NCBI GenBank assembly: GCA_009937255.1
Contig: JAACCT010000015.1
Location: 55,431 to 119,430 of the forward strand
Direction: 5' to 3'
DNA length: 64,000 nt
DNA from: Dehalococcoidales bacterium
Lineage (GTDB): Bacteria > Chloroflexota > Dehalococcoidia > Lucifugimonadales > Lucifugimonadaceae
Shown here: in pieces, positions 17,176 through 26,298 of the stretch
How the letters are laid out: each line of letters opens with the position of its first letter
Numbering within the stretch: the first letter of the stretch is position 1
The notes under the pieces: generated by a model
The model's database searches: none
Told to the model about the DNA's origin: nothing
What the model saw: only the letters and a program-made list of their open reading frames with translations
Program-made: the position numbers and the translations under genes

Positions 17176-17817
17176 TTATTTTTCAATAATTTTTACACTA
17201 TTTATTATTGTTCCTGGAGAAGGATCACTGCTAGGTTCTCTAAGTCTAATTTTTTTTACAATATCCATACCTTTTATTACTTTTCCAAAAACTGCATGAC
17301 ATGAAACACCCATATTGGGACAATTCTTTAAGTTGTTATTTTCATCAAAAGCATCAAGCAATGGTAAAGGAGCAAATGTTATAAAAAATTGGCTTCCATT
17401 ACTATTTACTCCAGAATTTGCCATCGAAAGTATTCCTTCACTGTCATGTCTGAGATCTTTATGGAACTCATCTGCAAACCTATAGCCAGGGTTTCCTGCA
17501 CCAGTAGCGCTGGGATCACCTCCTTGAGCCATAAAATTAGGTAACACTCTATGAAAAGTTGTTTTGTCATAATAGCCAGATTTTGATAAATTAATAAAAT
17601 TTTCTACAGTGTAAGGAACTTGATCATCATAAAGTATTATTTCAAAAATACCAACTTGTGTATCAAAAACTGCAGTATAATCTTTTGATTGATCTATACT
17701 ACCACTTGGAGGAGATGGAACTCCCGAATCTATCGTATTATTTTCATTTGAACATCCTAATGAAGCTAAAGAAATTATAACTAATATAAAAAAAGTTGAT
17801 ATTTTAGAAATTTTCAT
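17176..17817 (-). CDS. cyclophilin-type peptidyl-prolyl cis-trans isomerase, lipoprotein
   Basis: 213 residues. A lipoprotein signal peptide ends in LASLGC, giving a lipid-modified Cys near residue 22, so the enzyme is exported and membrane-tethered. The cyclophilin core is complete: TTFHRVLPNFMAQGGD, YRFADEFHKDL, GILSMANSGVNSNGSQFFIT and HAVFGKV. It catalyses proline isomerisation during folding of exported proteins. A good AGGAGA Shine-Dalgarno precedes the ATG at 17817. It is divergent from lipB across an AT-only palindromic gap and nearly abuts the convergent vWA-like gene. Confidence 0.92.
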   Translation of the reverse strand: MKISKISTFFILVIISLASLGCSNENNTIDSGVPSPPSGSIDQSKDYTAVFDTQVGIFEIILYDDQVPYTVENFINLSKSGYYDKTTFHRVLPNFMAQGGDPSATGAGNPGYRFADEFHKDLRHDSEGILSMANSGVNSNGSQFFITFAPLPLLDAFDENNNLKNCPNMGVSCHAVFGKVIKGMDIVKKIRLREPSSDPSPGTIINSVKIIEK

Positions 17818-17832
17818 GATTTAAATCTCCTA

Positions 17833-17862
17833 TAATTAAAATTAAATTTAATAATTTAATTA
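17833..17862. repeat. AT-only inverted repeat in divergent gap (cyclophilin / lipB)
   Basis: TAATTAAA (17833-17840) is matched by TTTAATTA (17855-17862), and the spacer contains its own 12-base palindrome ATTAAATTTAAT. This could be an operator for one or both divergent genes, but low sequence complexity makes chance a serious alternative. Confidence 0.25.
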
Positions 17863-17871
17863 TGATAAATT

Positions 17872-18585
17872 ATGGAAAATAAAACAAGAAATATACAGGC
17901 ACTTTTTTTAGGTAAATTAGATTATTTAAAAGCAATGCTTCTTCAAGAAGAAATAAATTTCAAATCTCAATCTGATCCCATAAATCAAAAAATTTTATTT
18001 TTGGAACATGACAATGTTATTACTTATGGATCTCAAGAAAAAATTACTAAAGAAGAAATACATAAATTAAACTCAATTGATAAAAATTTTTTTTATGTAA
18101 AGTCAAATAGGGGTGGGCAAGTTACTTTACATAATCCTGGACAATTGATTTGCTATCCAATTATTGATATTAGTAAATATTTTTCCGGTATTTTAGAATA
18201 TGTAACTTTTATTGAAGATTTAATAATAGAAACTTTAAAACATTATAATATTCATTCACATAGAGTAAAAAAAAGAAGAGGGATTTGGGTTAATGGTGAT
18301 CCGAATGAAAAATATGATAAAAATTTACTTCCAAAAGGTGAGAAAATTGCAGCTTTAGGTATAAAAGTTATTAAAAATATTTCAATGCATGGCTTTGCTT
18401 TAAACATATATAATGATCTAAAAGTCTATGAAAAAATAATACCATGTGGGATGCCAAATCTTAATGTTTCATCCGTTCAAAAGATAAGTAGTATTAAGTA
18501 TGATTTGGAAGAGGTAGCAGTTATTATTTCATCAAAATTTGAAGATATATTAGACTTAAAATTAGATTTTAAAAATATTAAATAA
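17872..18585 (+). CDS. lipB: lipoyl(octanoyl) transferase
   Basis: 237 residues, standard LipB length. It moves octanoyl groups from ACP to lipoyl domains of 2-oxoacid dehydrogenases and GcvH. Motifs: NRGGQVTLHNPGQL (RGG-x-x-T-x-H-x-P-G-Q) near residue 83, KIAALGIKV with the conserved Lys, SMHGFALN, and IIPCGM carrying the catalytic Cys near residue 187. Start ATG has no clear Shine-Dalgarno. The threonine-synthase-like gene follows after 18 bases, so the two probably form an operon. Confidence 0.92.
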   Translation: MENKTRNIQALFLGKLDYLKAMLLQEEINFKSQSDPINQKILFLEHDNVITYGSQEKITKEEIHKLNSIDKNFFYVKSNRGGQVTLHNPGQLICYPIIDISKYFSGILEYVTFIEDLIIETLKHYNIHSHRVKKRRGIWVNGDPNEKYDKNLLPKGEKIAALGIKVIKNISMHGFALNIYNDLKVYEKIIPCGMPNLNVSSVQKISSIKYDLEEVAVIISSKFEDILDLKLDFKNIK

Positions 18586-18603
18586 TAATTGATTTGAGGA
18601 ACT

Positions 18604-19800
18604 ATGACTAAAACACTAAGTACATTTAATTTTCTTGAGTGTTCTTTAACTGGAGAAAAATTTTCCAATGATATAGCTAGAAGATTAAGTCCAAATTCCG
18701 AAAAACCCTTGTTAGCTAGATATGATTTAGAAAAAGCAAAACAAACATTTACTAAAAATAATTTGATAAAAAGAAGAAATGATATGTGGAGATACGAAGA
18801 AATATTACCTGTATTTGAAAATGAAAACATAGTATCTTTAGGAGAAGGTAATACTCCATTAATGTCCATGAATAATATTTCAAATATATTAGACATTGAT
18901 AATTTGTATGTTAAGGACGAAAGTAATAATCCTACTGGATCATTCAGAGCTAGAGGTTTGTCAGCAGCTGTTTCTAAAGCTAAAGAATATGGGATTAAGG
19001 GAATTGTAATGCCTTCAGCAGGAAATGCTGCAGGAGCAATGTCTGCCTATGCCGCAAAATCAAAAATTACAGCAAATGTCTTTATGCCTAAAGATGCTCC
19101 TATCTCGAATAAAATGGAATGTATTGCTTTCGGAGCTAAAGTAGATTTAGTTGATGGCTATATTTCTGATGCAGGTAAAGCTTCTGCAATTGCAGCAGAA
19201 AAAAATAATCTTTTTGATATCTCAACTTTGAAAGAACCGTACAGAGTAGAAGGAAAGAAGACTATGGGAATTGAAATCATTCAACAATTAAATTGGGAAG
19301 TACCAGATGTAATCATATATCCAACTGGTGGAGGTACTGGTATTGTTGGAATTTGGCAAGCAATTGATGAACTTTCAGAGATGGGAATAATTGATAATAA
19401 GAAACCTAAAATGATCTGTGTCCAAGCTGAAGGATGTTCTCCTTTAGTTGATGCATTTGAGAAACATCAACAATTTGCAAAACCTTTTAAAAATCCAGAA
19501 ACCTTAGCAGCGGGTATGAGAGTTCCCATGGCAGTAGGTGATTTTATAATTTTTGATATTTTAAAAAAAAGTGGAGGTACAGCTATAAGAATTTCAGATG
19601 ATGAAATGCTTAATGGAGTATCATTACTTGCAAGTGAAGAAGGTATTTTTGCAGCCCCAGAAGGTGGTGCTGTAGTGTCAGCTACAATTAAATTGAGAGA
19701 AAATAATATTATACAAAAGTCAGATAAAGTTGTGATGGTAAATACAGGATCTGCATATAAATATTTGAATGCTATGCAAAAAAAATTCTGGGATGATTAG
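18604..19800 (+). CDS. thrC: threonine synthase-like PLP enzyme with Lys-to-Arg at the PLP site
   Basis: 398 residues, fold-type II PLP family. N-terminal Cys-containing segment LECSLTGEKF, VKDESNNPTGSFRARG at about residues 103-118, PSAGNAAGAMSAYA, and the phosphate-binding YPTGGGTGIVG. Threonine synthases and relatives have Lys in PTGSFK; here codon 115 (AGA, 18946-18948) is Arg, which would prevent the internal aldimine. Everything else looks intact, with a GAGGA Shine-Dalgarno. Options: a single A-to-G mutation or sequence error, or a non-canonical homologue. The exact substrate (homoserine phosphate or another) is not proven. Confidence 0.72.
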   Translation: MTKTLSTFNFLECSLTGEKFSNDIARRLSPNSEKPLLARYDLEKAKQTFTKNNLIKRRNDMWRYEEILPVFENENIVSLGEGNTPLMSMNNISNILDIDNLYVKDESNNPTGSFRARGLSAAVSKAKEYGIKGIVMPSAGNAAGAMSAYAAKSKITANVFMPKDAPISNKMECIAFGAKVDLVDGYISDAGKASAIAAEKNNLFDISTLKEPYRVEGKKTMGIEIIQQLNWEVPDVIIYPTGGGTGIVGIWQAIDELSEMGIIDNKKPKMICVQAEGCSPLVDAFEKHQQFAKPFKNPETLAAGMRVPMAVGDFIIFDILKKSGGTAIRISDDEMLNGVSLLASEEGIFAAPEGGAVVSATIKLRENNIIQKSDKVVMVNTGSAYKYLNAMQKKFWDD

Positions 19801-20414
19801 ATTTTTTGCCCATCCCATTCAGTAACATGGCTTGATATCCCATCAGGATATTTACCTGTATATTCTTCAATTAATATTCCCATTACAACAGAGTTAAATC
19901 GCTGGTCATTTCTAGGTCTACTTTTTCGAAAGGTTCCTTCATGTATAAAACCAATTTTTTCAAATAACTTTACCGCATTTATATTAAATTCAGGTATATC
20001 AACCCAACATCTATACATTCCAAGATTTAAGAAACTATGTTCAAGTAAAGCTAAAGCTGCTTCAGTGCCATAGCCTTTATGCCAATATTTTTTTTCTCCA
20101 ATTAATATAGAAATTTGTGAATCACCTAATGACTCATCAATTGAAAGTTGTGCTTCTCCTATATGATTTGAATTTAAGTAAATAGAGAAAATAGATCTAT
20201 GAGGTTCATGATGGGGATCATGAAAAACTTCATTCCATTCAGCCTCAGTTGCATTAATCATATTTTTGGGCTCATATCCTAAATGTGCAGGTTCATTGTA
20301 AGTATATTTGCCAAACCAGTTTTCATAAATATCTTTATCGTCAAGCCATTTTATAATTTGGGGAATATCTTCTCTTATTACGTTTTTTAAACTTATAATA
20401 TTATTATTTTTCAT
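19797..20414 (-). CDS. GNAT family N-acetyltransferase (RimJ/RimL type)
   Basis: 205 residues. The acetyl-CoA site is recognisable in the segment EKKYWHKGYGTEAALALLEHSF (Q/R-x-x-G-x-G/A type), followed by NINAVKLFEKIGFIHEGTFRKS, a hallmark of the RimJ/RimL branch that acetylates protein N termini, aminoglycosides or small amines. It is convergent with the thrC-like gene, sharing TTAG as both stop codons, and divergent from the nuo run. Target unknown. Confidence 0.85.
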   Translation of the reverse strand: MKNNNIISLKNVIREDIPQIIKWLDDKDIYENWFGKYTYNEPAHLGYEPKNMINATEAEWNEVFHDPHHEPHRSIFSIYLNSNHIGEAQLSIDESLGDSQISILIGEKKYWHKGYGTEAALALLEHSFLNLGMYRCWVDIPEFNINAVKLFEKIGFIHEGTFRKSRPRNDQRFNSVVMGILIEEYTGKYPDGISSHVTEWDGQKI

Positions 20415-20468
20415 AAATTTACCTAAAATGCACTATTCATCAGTTGCATTATTAATTACCTTTTATAA

Positions 20469-20488
20469 GATTATAGTAGATTATAGAA
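20469..20488. repeat. 10-base tandem direct repeat upstream of the nuo run
   Basis: GATTATAGTA immediately followed by GATTATAGAA, one helical turn apart, 34 bases before the ATG of the first gene of the long co-directional run. TATAGT and TATAGA within the repeats resemble -10 hexamers, so it could be overlapping promoters or a phased activator site. No -35 at 16-18 bases was convincing. Confidence 0.3.
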
Positions 20489-20521
20489 TAAAAATGAAAT
20501 TGAATTATAAAGGGGTCTTTT

Positions 20522-20794
20522 ATGGCAGATTGGAAAATGGAAGCAGAAATTGAATATTGTGTTCCTTGTGGTTACGCTAATTTAGCAGCATGGATGACCA
20601 GTGAACTTTTCCAAGCAGCAGGTACTGCAATAGCTATATCCTTGAAACCAGGAACTGCTGGAGCTTTTAAAGTAACAGTTGATAACGAAGTACTTTGGGA
20701 TAAGAAAAAACAGGGCAAGTCTCCAGATATTATGGAAGCTAAAGAATTAAAAGCAAAAGTTATAAATAAACTTGAGTCTCTAGCTAAAGTATAG
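20522..20794 (+). CDS. SelT/SelW/SelH (Rdx) family thioredoxin-like protein
   Basis: 90 residues. The CxxC redox motif in EYCVPCGYANLAAWM near residue 13 and the downstream GAFKVTVDNEVLWDKKKQGKSPD block identify the Rdx family, where selenoproteins have Sec in place of one Cys; this version uses Cys. Role is thiol redox work of unclear target. AAGGGGTC upstream is a strong Shine-Dalgarno. It is 54 bases before nuoA and probably leads the respiratory operon, a location worth attention because the family is rarely linked to complex I in textbooks. Confidence 0.85.
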   Translation: MADWKMEAEIEYCVPCGYANLAAWMTSELFQAAGTAIAISLKPGTAGAFKVTVDNEVLWDKKKQGKSPDIMEAKELKAKVINKLESLAKV

Positions 20795-20848
20795 AACATT
20801 TACATTTTGTAGAAAATTTATTGGTAAATTTCAGGAGATTTACATTCA

Positions 20849-21247
20849 ATGAATCAAAGTTACCTAACTGAATATAGTTTGCTGTTCCTTTTTGTTGTAT
20901 TATCCGTTATTGTTCCTATAGGAATGTTAGCAGCAGCAAAATTTGGAACTAGTTTTGGAGTTACTCCAAGTCGAAGTACAAAGATTAAAAAAGCCGCTTA
21001 CGAAGGAGGTCATCCTGCCTTTAGCGAAAAGCCATCTTTGTTTAGTTTTGGATATTTTTATTATGCTTTGTTATTTGTAGCATTCGATGTAGAAACAATT
21101 TTGATATTTCCTTGGGCTGTAAGTCATGGTTATATAACTAGTGTTTGGGGTGTTTTACCTTTTATTGGAGTACTTGTATTTTTAACAGTTCTTACTGTAT
21201 CTTTTGTATACGTTTGGTTAAAGGGGGCTTTAGAATGGATAAAATAG
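20849..21247 (+). CDS. nuoA: NADH-quinone oxidoreductase subunit A
   Basis: 132 residues, three membrane helices. The conserved loop YEGGHPAF stands where most relatives have [28 protein letters not shown] is diagnostic. Small integral subunit near the quinone-binding junction of complex I. AGGAG lies 11 bases before the ATG. It overlaps nuoB by 13 bases. First of eleven nuo genes in this operon. Confidence 0.93.
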   Translation: MNQSYLTEYSLLFLFVVLSVIVPIGMLAAAKFGTSFGVTPSRSTKIKKAAYEGGHPAFSEKPSLFSFGYFYYALLFVAFDVETILIFPWAVSHGYITSVWGVLPFIGVLVFLTVLTVSFVYVWLKGALEWIK

Positions 21248-21843
21248 ATAGAATTCCTTTAGATTTATCTACAACTCAACTAGATAAGGAAGAAGGAGGG
21301 TTGATAAATTCTATGAAATCAACCCATGTTTCTCCCTTTCCTGAACCAATTATTAATAATGATGATTTAGATAAAAATGTTATGGTTTCATCTGTAGATC
21401 AATTATTAAACTGGGCACGAAAGTCAAGCTTGTTTCCTTTACAATTTGGACTAGCTTGTTGTGCATTTGAAATGATAGCAACTGCAATGAGTAGATTTGA
21501 TATTTCAAGATTTGGTATGGAAGTTTTTCGAGCAACTCCTAGGCAAGCTGATCTTATGATAGTTGCTGGTACTGTAACTTGGAAAATGGCTGTACCTTTA
21601 AGAAGACTTTATGATCAAATGGCTGAACCTAAATGGGTTATTTCTATGGGCGTTTGTGCCACGTCTGGTGGTCCTTATTACGAAAGTTACTCTGTTGTGC
21701 CAGGTGTACATCATATTGTGCCTGTAGATGTATATGTTCCAGGATGTCCTCCAAGACCAGACGCATTATTGTTTGGAATAATGCAACTTCATGAAAAGAT
21801 AAAAAAATATAGTTTGTCTGGTGTTAAAGCTGGTGGAGTATAA
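21235..21843 (+). CDS. nuoB: NADH-quinone oxidoreductase subunit B
   Basis: The ATG at 21235 is chosen (SD AAGGGGG at 21221); the track start at 21145 is a frame artefact inside nuoA. 202 residues. The N2 iron-sulfur cluster ligands are visible: [20 protein letters not shown] and [11 protein letters not shown]. The subunit sits next to NuoD and I and hands electrons to quinone. The roughly 40-residue N-terminal extension before SVDQLLNW is longer than in many bacteria but plausible. Confidence 0.94.
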   Translation: MDKIDRIPLDLSTTQLDKEEGGLINSMKSTHVSPFPEPIINNDDLDKNVMVSSVDQLLNWARKSSLFPLQFGLACCAFEMIATAMSRFDISRFGMEVFRATPRQADLMIVAGTVTWKMAVPLRRLYDQMAEPKWVISMGVCATSGGPYYESYSVVPGVHHIVPVDVYVPGCPPRPDALLFGIMQLHEKIKKYSLSGVKAGGV

Positions 21844-21846
21844 TTT

Positions 21847-22329
21847 ATGAAAACTTGGAATGGTCAATTATTATCTGAAGAAATATCTAATAATATAGAA
21901 GATAGTGTAGTAAATTTCAATGAAACAGATGTTTATATAAAAGCTGAAAAAATTTATTCAACGATGAAATTCTTAAAAGAAACATCAGGTTTTTCTTTTG
22001 ATTTATTATCATCTGTTACTGCAGTTGATTACTTCGATCATTTTGAAGTAGTTTATCAACTAAAATCTTTGATTACCCTTACTAAAGCAACAGTTAAAGT
22101 AAAACTAGGATTTGGTAGAAAAAACGAGCCTGAAATTGATAGTGTTTATTCTATTTGGAAAGGCGCAGATTTTCAAGAAAGAGAAATTTATGATTTGATG
22201 GGAATTAAATTTAATAATCATCCAAATATGAAAAGAATTCTACTATGGGATGGATTTCCTGGTCATCCTTTAAGAAAAGATTTTGTTACTAATAGCCAAT
22301 CTGTAGTTCGAGATATGAAAGAAGAATAA
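21847..22329 (+). CDS. nuoC: NADH-quinone oxidoreductase subunit C
   Basis: 160 residues, 30 kDa subunit family. Signature VYSIWKGADFQEREIYDLMGIKF near residue 90, then HPNMKRILLWDGFPGHPLRKDF. Peripheral-arm subunit that pairs with NuoD. Its stop overlaps the nuoD start as TAATG, showing translational coupling. Confidence 0.93.
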   Translation: MKTWNGQLLSEEISNNIEDSVVNFNETDVYIKAEKIYSTMKFLKETSGFSFDLLSSVTAVDYFDHFEVVYQLKSLITLTKATVKVKLGFGRKNEPEIDSVYSIWKGADFQEREIYDLMGIKFNNHPNMKRILLWDGFPGHPLRKDFVTNSQSVVRDMKEE

Positions 22330-23441
22330 TGTCAGTTAAAAGTGAACCTATAACTATCAATCTTGGACCTCAACATCCTTCTACTCATGGTGTTTTTAGA
22401 ATGAGAGTTACTTTTGATGGCGAAACGATAATTGATCTTGAGCCAATTTTTGGCTATTTACATAGAGGTTCTGAAAAACTAGCTGAAGAAAGAACATATA
22501 CTCAAATAGTAACCCTTACAGACAGAATGGATTATGTATCTTCAATGCTAAATAATCAAGGATATATACTTGCATTAGAAAAATTAGCAAATATAGAGCC
22601 AAAACCAAGGGGAGTATGGCTTAGAATGATTGCTTCTGAGCTTCAAAGAATAGCAAGTCATTTAGTTGCAATAGGATTTTTAATTCAGGATCTAGGAGCT
22701 TGGGGAACACCGCTAACTTATGCAATGCGAGAAAGAGAAAAAATCCTACAAATGTTTGAAATGTTATGTGGAGCTAGGATTACCAATTCATACTTAAGGC
22801 CAGGAGGAGTATTTATGGATGCTCCAGTACAATTTTGGGATGCATTATCCGAATTTACTCAAAATTTTCCTTCAGAAATAGAAGAATTAGAAAAATTACT
22901 TTCATCTAATGAAATAATTTTTTCAAGAACTAAAGGAGTTGCTACGCTAACGGCTGAGCAAGCCTTAAATGCTTCAATAACTGGTCCAATACTGAGATCT
23001 ACAGGTGTAGATTGGGATCTCAGAAAATCAGACCCTTACGATTACTATGATCAAATAAAATTTAATGTCCCTACGCATACAGCAGGGGATAACTATGCTA
23101 GATATATCCTAAGAGTTCAAGAAATGAAAGAAAGTTTAAGCATAGTAAAACAATGTGTTGAAAGAATCGAACCTGGTCCTATTAGGCCTCATCATGATGA
23201 GGTTCCAAATTTAGTAAAACCTCCAATAGGTGATTGCTACTCAGCAATTGAAGGATCAAAAGGTGAATTGGGATTTTATTTAGTTTCTGATGGATCTATT
23301 TCACCATATAGATGGCATGTTAGGTCCTCTTCTCTAATTAATTTAACTTTATTGAAAGAAATGCTAGTTGGAACTTTATTTGGTGATTTGTTTGTAACTT
23401 TTGGAAGTATTGATATAAATATGGGGGAAGTAGATAGATAA
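22329..23441 (+). CDS. nuoD: NADH-quinone oxidoreductase subunit D
   Basis: 370 residues, the 49 kDa family descended from NiFe hydrogenase large subunits. Motifs NLGPQHPSTHGVFRM, FGYLHRGSEKLAE and the C-terminal FGSIDINMGEVDR. It forms part of the quinone pocket with NuoB. Linked by TAATG overlaps with nuoC and nuoH. Confidence 0.95.
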   Translation: MSVKSEPITINLGPQHPSTHGVFRMRVTFDGETIIDLEPIFGYLHRGSEKLAEERTYTQIVTLTDRMDYVSSMLNNQGYILALEKLANIEPKPRGVWLRMIASELQRIASHLVAIGFLIQDLGAWGTPLTYAMREREKILQMFEMLCGARITNSYLRPGGVFMDAPVQFWDALSEFTQNFPSEIEELEKLLSSNEIIFSRTKGVATLTAEQALNASITGPILRSTGVDWDLRKSDPYDYYDQIKFNVPTHTAGDNYARYILRVQEMKESLSIVKQCVERIEPGPIRPHHDEVPNLVKPPIGDCYSAIEGSKGELGFYLVSDGSISPYRWHVRSSSLINLTLLKEMLVGTLFGDLFVTFGSIDINMGEVDR

Positions 23442-24640
23442 TGTTTGAATTTATTTATGACATATTAGAGACTATTTTAAGTTTATTTATTTCTGAATTT
23501 AAATACCAAAATTATATTCTTACTTTTGTAGCAGGCTCATTGTCAGCTTTTATTGTTATAAATGCTGTTTTAGGTGGAGTTTTAGCTGCAATTTGGGGAG
23601 AAAGAAGGTTGTTAGGTAAATTTCAACAAAGAAGTGGACCTAATAGATGGGGACCACTAGGAACATTAACTTCAGTTGCTGATGCAGTAAAGGTTATGTT
23701 TAAAGAAGACATAGTACCTGAAGAAGCAGATAGGTATATTTTTAATATTGCTCCATTATTACTTGTTATCCCAGTTTTTATAATTTTTTCTGTAATTCCT
23801 TTTGGAGTAGGCTTATATGCTGTTGATATAAATGTTAGTGCTTTGTTTATACTTGCAATAACTTCTATTAGCGGTTTATCAATAATTTGTGCAGCATGGG
23901 CTTCAGCAAATAGAATAGCAATTTTTTCTGCTTTGAGATCTGTAGCTATGTTAATATCTTATGAAATTCCTGTTGGCTTATCATTAGTTGGAATACTTTT
24001 GATTTCTGAATCTATGTCAGTTATGGATATTGTTATATTTCAAAAAGTACCTTTTATACTTTTGCAACCAGTTGCAGCATTTGTTTTTTTTCTTGGATCT
24101 TTAGCAGAAATCAATAGAACTCCTTTTGACTTAACCGAAGCAGAATCAGAATTAGCAGCTGGATATCAAAATGATTATTCTGGTATGAAGTGGGGATTAT
24201 TTTATCTTGGTGAATTTGCAGCAACTATAGCTGCATCTTCAGTTTTTTCTACTCTTTTCCTCGGTGGTCCCAATGGACCTTTTTTACCAGGAATATTTTG
24301 GTTGACTATAAAAGTAGTAGCAGTATGGTTTGTCATAATTTGGATAAGAGCAACTTGGCCACGTTTTAGAATAGATCAAGTTCTTAATCTTGCTTGGAAA
24401 GGATTATTTGAGCTTACATTAATCAATATAATAGTTACTTCTGTGTCAGTTATTATTTGGACAGAATCTGATCCTAATAGATTATTATATATAGCAATAT
24501 TCAATTGGGTACTGACTGTACCATTTATATTTATAATTCTTAGATTACTTAAAACAAAAAATTATGATGAAAATGAAGAAAAACTTTCAATGTATCCTGT
24601 AGGTTCAGATTCTCCAAAATTTGAGAAAGTGAGTAAATAA
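23441..24640 (+). CDS. nuoH: NADH-quinone oxidoreductase subunit H
   Basis: 399 residues, eight or so membrane helices. ERRLLGKFQQRSGPNRWGP and EINRTPFDLTEAESELAAGY are the family signatures that build the proton-coupling channel near quinone. A hydrophilic C-terminal tail of about 30 residues (KNYDENEEKLSMYPV) goes beyond the usual end. TAATG junctions on both sides. Confidence 0.94.
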   Translation: MFEFIYDILETILSLFISEFKYQNYILTFVAGSLSAFIVINAVLGGVLAAIWGERRLLGKFQQRSGPNRWGPLGTLTSVADAVKVMFKEDIVPEEADRYIFNIAPLLLVIPVFIIFSVIPFGVGLYAVDINVSALFILAITSISGLSIICAAWASANRIAIFSALRSVAMLISYEIPVGLSLVGILLISESMSVMDIVIFQKVPFILLQPVAAFVFFLGSLAEINRTPFDLTEAESELAAGYQNDYSGMKWGLFYLGEFAATIAASSVFSTLFLGGPNGPFLPGIFWLTIKVVAVWFVIIWIRATWPRFRIDQVLNLAWKGLFELTLINIIVTSVSVIIWTESDPNRLLYIAIFNWVLTVPFIFIILRLLKTKNYDENEEKLSMYPVGSDSPKFEKVSK

Positions 24641-25317
24641 TGTTAGGAATTGGACTTATCAAAGGTTTATCAGTAACTTTCAAAAATTTATTTACTCCTA
24701 TTTTCACAATACAATATCCAGATAAAAAAGTAGGATTATTAGCTTATTCTAAACATATTAATAAATCTATATTTCAAATTTTAAAAGAAAATCCTAAAAT
24801 ATTTTTAATGGGAATAATTGGAATGGTAACAATTCCTGTTAAAATTGATCAATTTCCTAGATTTAGAGGTAATGAATTTGTTTGGTATGATGATAGATGC
24901 ACAGCTTGCGCATCATGTGCGAAATACTGTCCATTAGGAATTATTGAGATAGTTACTCATCCTGCTGGAGAAAATATGCAGGCTGGAGAAAATTACGCTA
25001 TAGATAAATTTGATATTGATACAGGTAGGTGTATGTTTTGTGGTTTGTGTGTAGAAGCTTGTCCATATGATGCTTTGCATATGGGTACTGATTTTGAAAG
25101 AGGAAATTATTCAAGAGTTAATTTAGTACTTGATAAAGAAACATTAACATCTCAAGATAAAAACCCTAGTAGTTGGTTTAGACCTCAATTTGAATCCAAC
25201 GAATATAATCCATGGGAAGAAAGCATGTCTAATTCTAAAGATGCAGGAAGGCATGAAAAACCAAGCTATCAAAAAATAAAAGAGAAATGGGTCAACAAAA
25301 GGAAGACTGATGGATAA
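24640..25317 (+). CDS. nuoI: NADH-quinone oxidoreductase subunit I
   Basis: 225 residues. Two 4Fe-4S motifs, CTACASCAKYCP and CMFCGLCVEACPYDAL, mark the electron relay from the peripheral arm to NuoB. The N-terminal amphipathic GLSVTFKNLFTP segment attaches it to the membrane domain. The C-terminal extension after RVNLVLDKE is long and charged. Overlaps nuoJ by 8 bases. Without nuoE/F/G in this operon, the electron donor to this subunit may be ferredoxin or another partner. Confidence 0.94.
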   Translation: MLGIGLIKGLSVTFKNLFTPIFTIQYPDKKVGLLAYSKHINKSIFQILKENPKIFLMGIIGMVTIPVKIDQFPRFRGNEFVWYDDRCTACASCAKYCPLGIIEIVTHPAGENMQAGENYAIDKFDIDTGRCMFCGLCVEACPYDALHMGTDFERGNYSRVNLVLDKETLTSQDKNPSSWFRPQFESNEYNPWEESMSNSKDAGRHEKPSYQKIKEKWVNKRKTDG

Positions 25318-25954
25318 TTCTTTGTTAAATATTTTTCTAATAGTTGTTTCTATTGTAGGAACATTGAGTGGGTTATATGTGGTAACTCAAACAAATGTTT
25401 TTAGAGCAGCTATATGCTTAGCCTTAAGTTTTATTTGTGTTTCAATAGTTTATTTTGCAATTAATGCAGAATTTTTAGGTGCTGTACAAATACTTGTTTA
25501 TGTAGGAGCTGTTTCTGTATTAATGGCATTTTCAATATTGCTAGTGAAGGATTTACAAACTGCTTCTTCAACTACAAAGGGGTTTAGTTTTTTCTTATCT
25601 ATTGTTACATCACTTCTGATATTTATAGTACTTTCATTCGTTATATTAAATTCTGATTGGTCATCAGAAGAAAATATAAAAGATCCATTAGTAAAAGAGT
25701 TATTATTTGAAAAATATAGAGAAAATCCTATAGATCAAACTATTACCTTCGCCAATGAAGAGACTCCTGCTAATGAAGTTAGAGAAGGTTTATTCAACAA
25801 TTCAATTATTCCTTTAGGATCATTATTATCTACAAGGTATTTTATATCGCTTCAGCTAATTGGATTGATAATTGTGGCTTGTGTAGTTGGATCAATTACT
25901 ATAACTAAAAATACCATAGAAAATGATGAAGAAGGAGTTAAAGAAATAATATGA
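25310..25954 (+). CDS. nuoJ: NADH-quinone oxidoreductase subunit J
   Basis: 214 residues, five membrane helices. The conserved third helix EFLGAVQILVYVGAVSVLMAF contains the pi-bulge region. A loop of about 60 residues before the last helix is polar. Start overlaps nuoI by 8 bases, end overlaps nuoK by 4 (ATGA). Confidence 0.92.
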   Translation: MDNSLLNIFLIVVSIVGTLSGLYVVTQTNVFRAAICLALSFICVSIVYFAINAEFLGAVQILVYVGAVSVLMAFSILLVKDLQTASSTTKGFSFFLSIVTSLLIFIVLSFVILNSDWSSEENIKDPLVKELLFEKYRENPIDQTITFANEETPANEVREGLFNNSIIPLGSLLSTRYFISLQLIGLIIVACVVGSITITKNTIENDEEGVKEII

Positions 25955-26298
25955 CCTTAGAAATAATTTTAATTTTTTCTGCTGCACTGCTTTCTATAGG
26001 AATATTTGGTCTTCTTACTAGAAAGAATATAGTCATAACATTAATGTCTCTAGAACTTATTTTTAATTCAGTTGTTTTGGCAGCTGTAGGATTTACTAGA
26101 TATAGTATTCATGAAGATTTTATATTGCAATCATTAAGTTCTGAAAATATTTTTAATGTTTTGTCAGGTAATATACTGGGTTTATTTATTATTTCTGTTG
26201 CTGCAGGAGAGACAGCATTAGCATTAGCCTTAGTTTTAGCATTGGGTAAATTTAAGTCTACGATAGAGCTCAGTGATCTCTCAGAAATGAAAAATTAA
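25951..26298 (+). CDS. nuoK: NADH-quinone oxidoreductase subunit K
   Basis: 115 residues, three helices. LMSLELIFNSVVLAAVGF carries the conserved Glu of the proton path and SVAAGETALALALVLAL the second. Slightly longer than the usual 100 because of a polar loop after the second helix (SIHEDFILQSLSSENIF). Followed directly by the small DUF2007-like gene. Confidence 0.93.
   Translation: MTLEIILIFSAALLSIGIFGLLTRKNIVITLMSLELIFNSVVLAAVGFTRYSIHEDFILQSLSSENIFNVLSGNILGLFIISVAAGETALALALVLALGKFKSTIELSDLSEMKN

Noticed and set aside
18477-18896. 139-residue minus-strand ORF across lipB and thrC
   Set aside because: Antisense to two clear genes.
21145-21234. Extended nuoB start
   Set aside because: Would overlap nuoA by about 100 bases and has no SD; the ATG at 21235 follows AAGGGGG.
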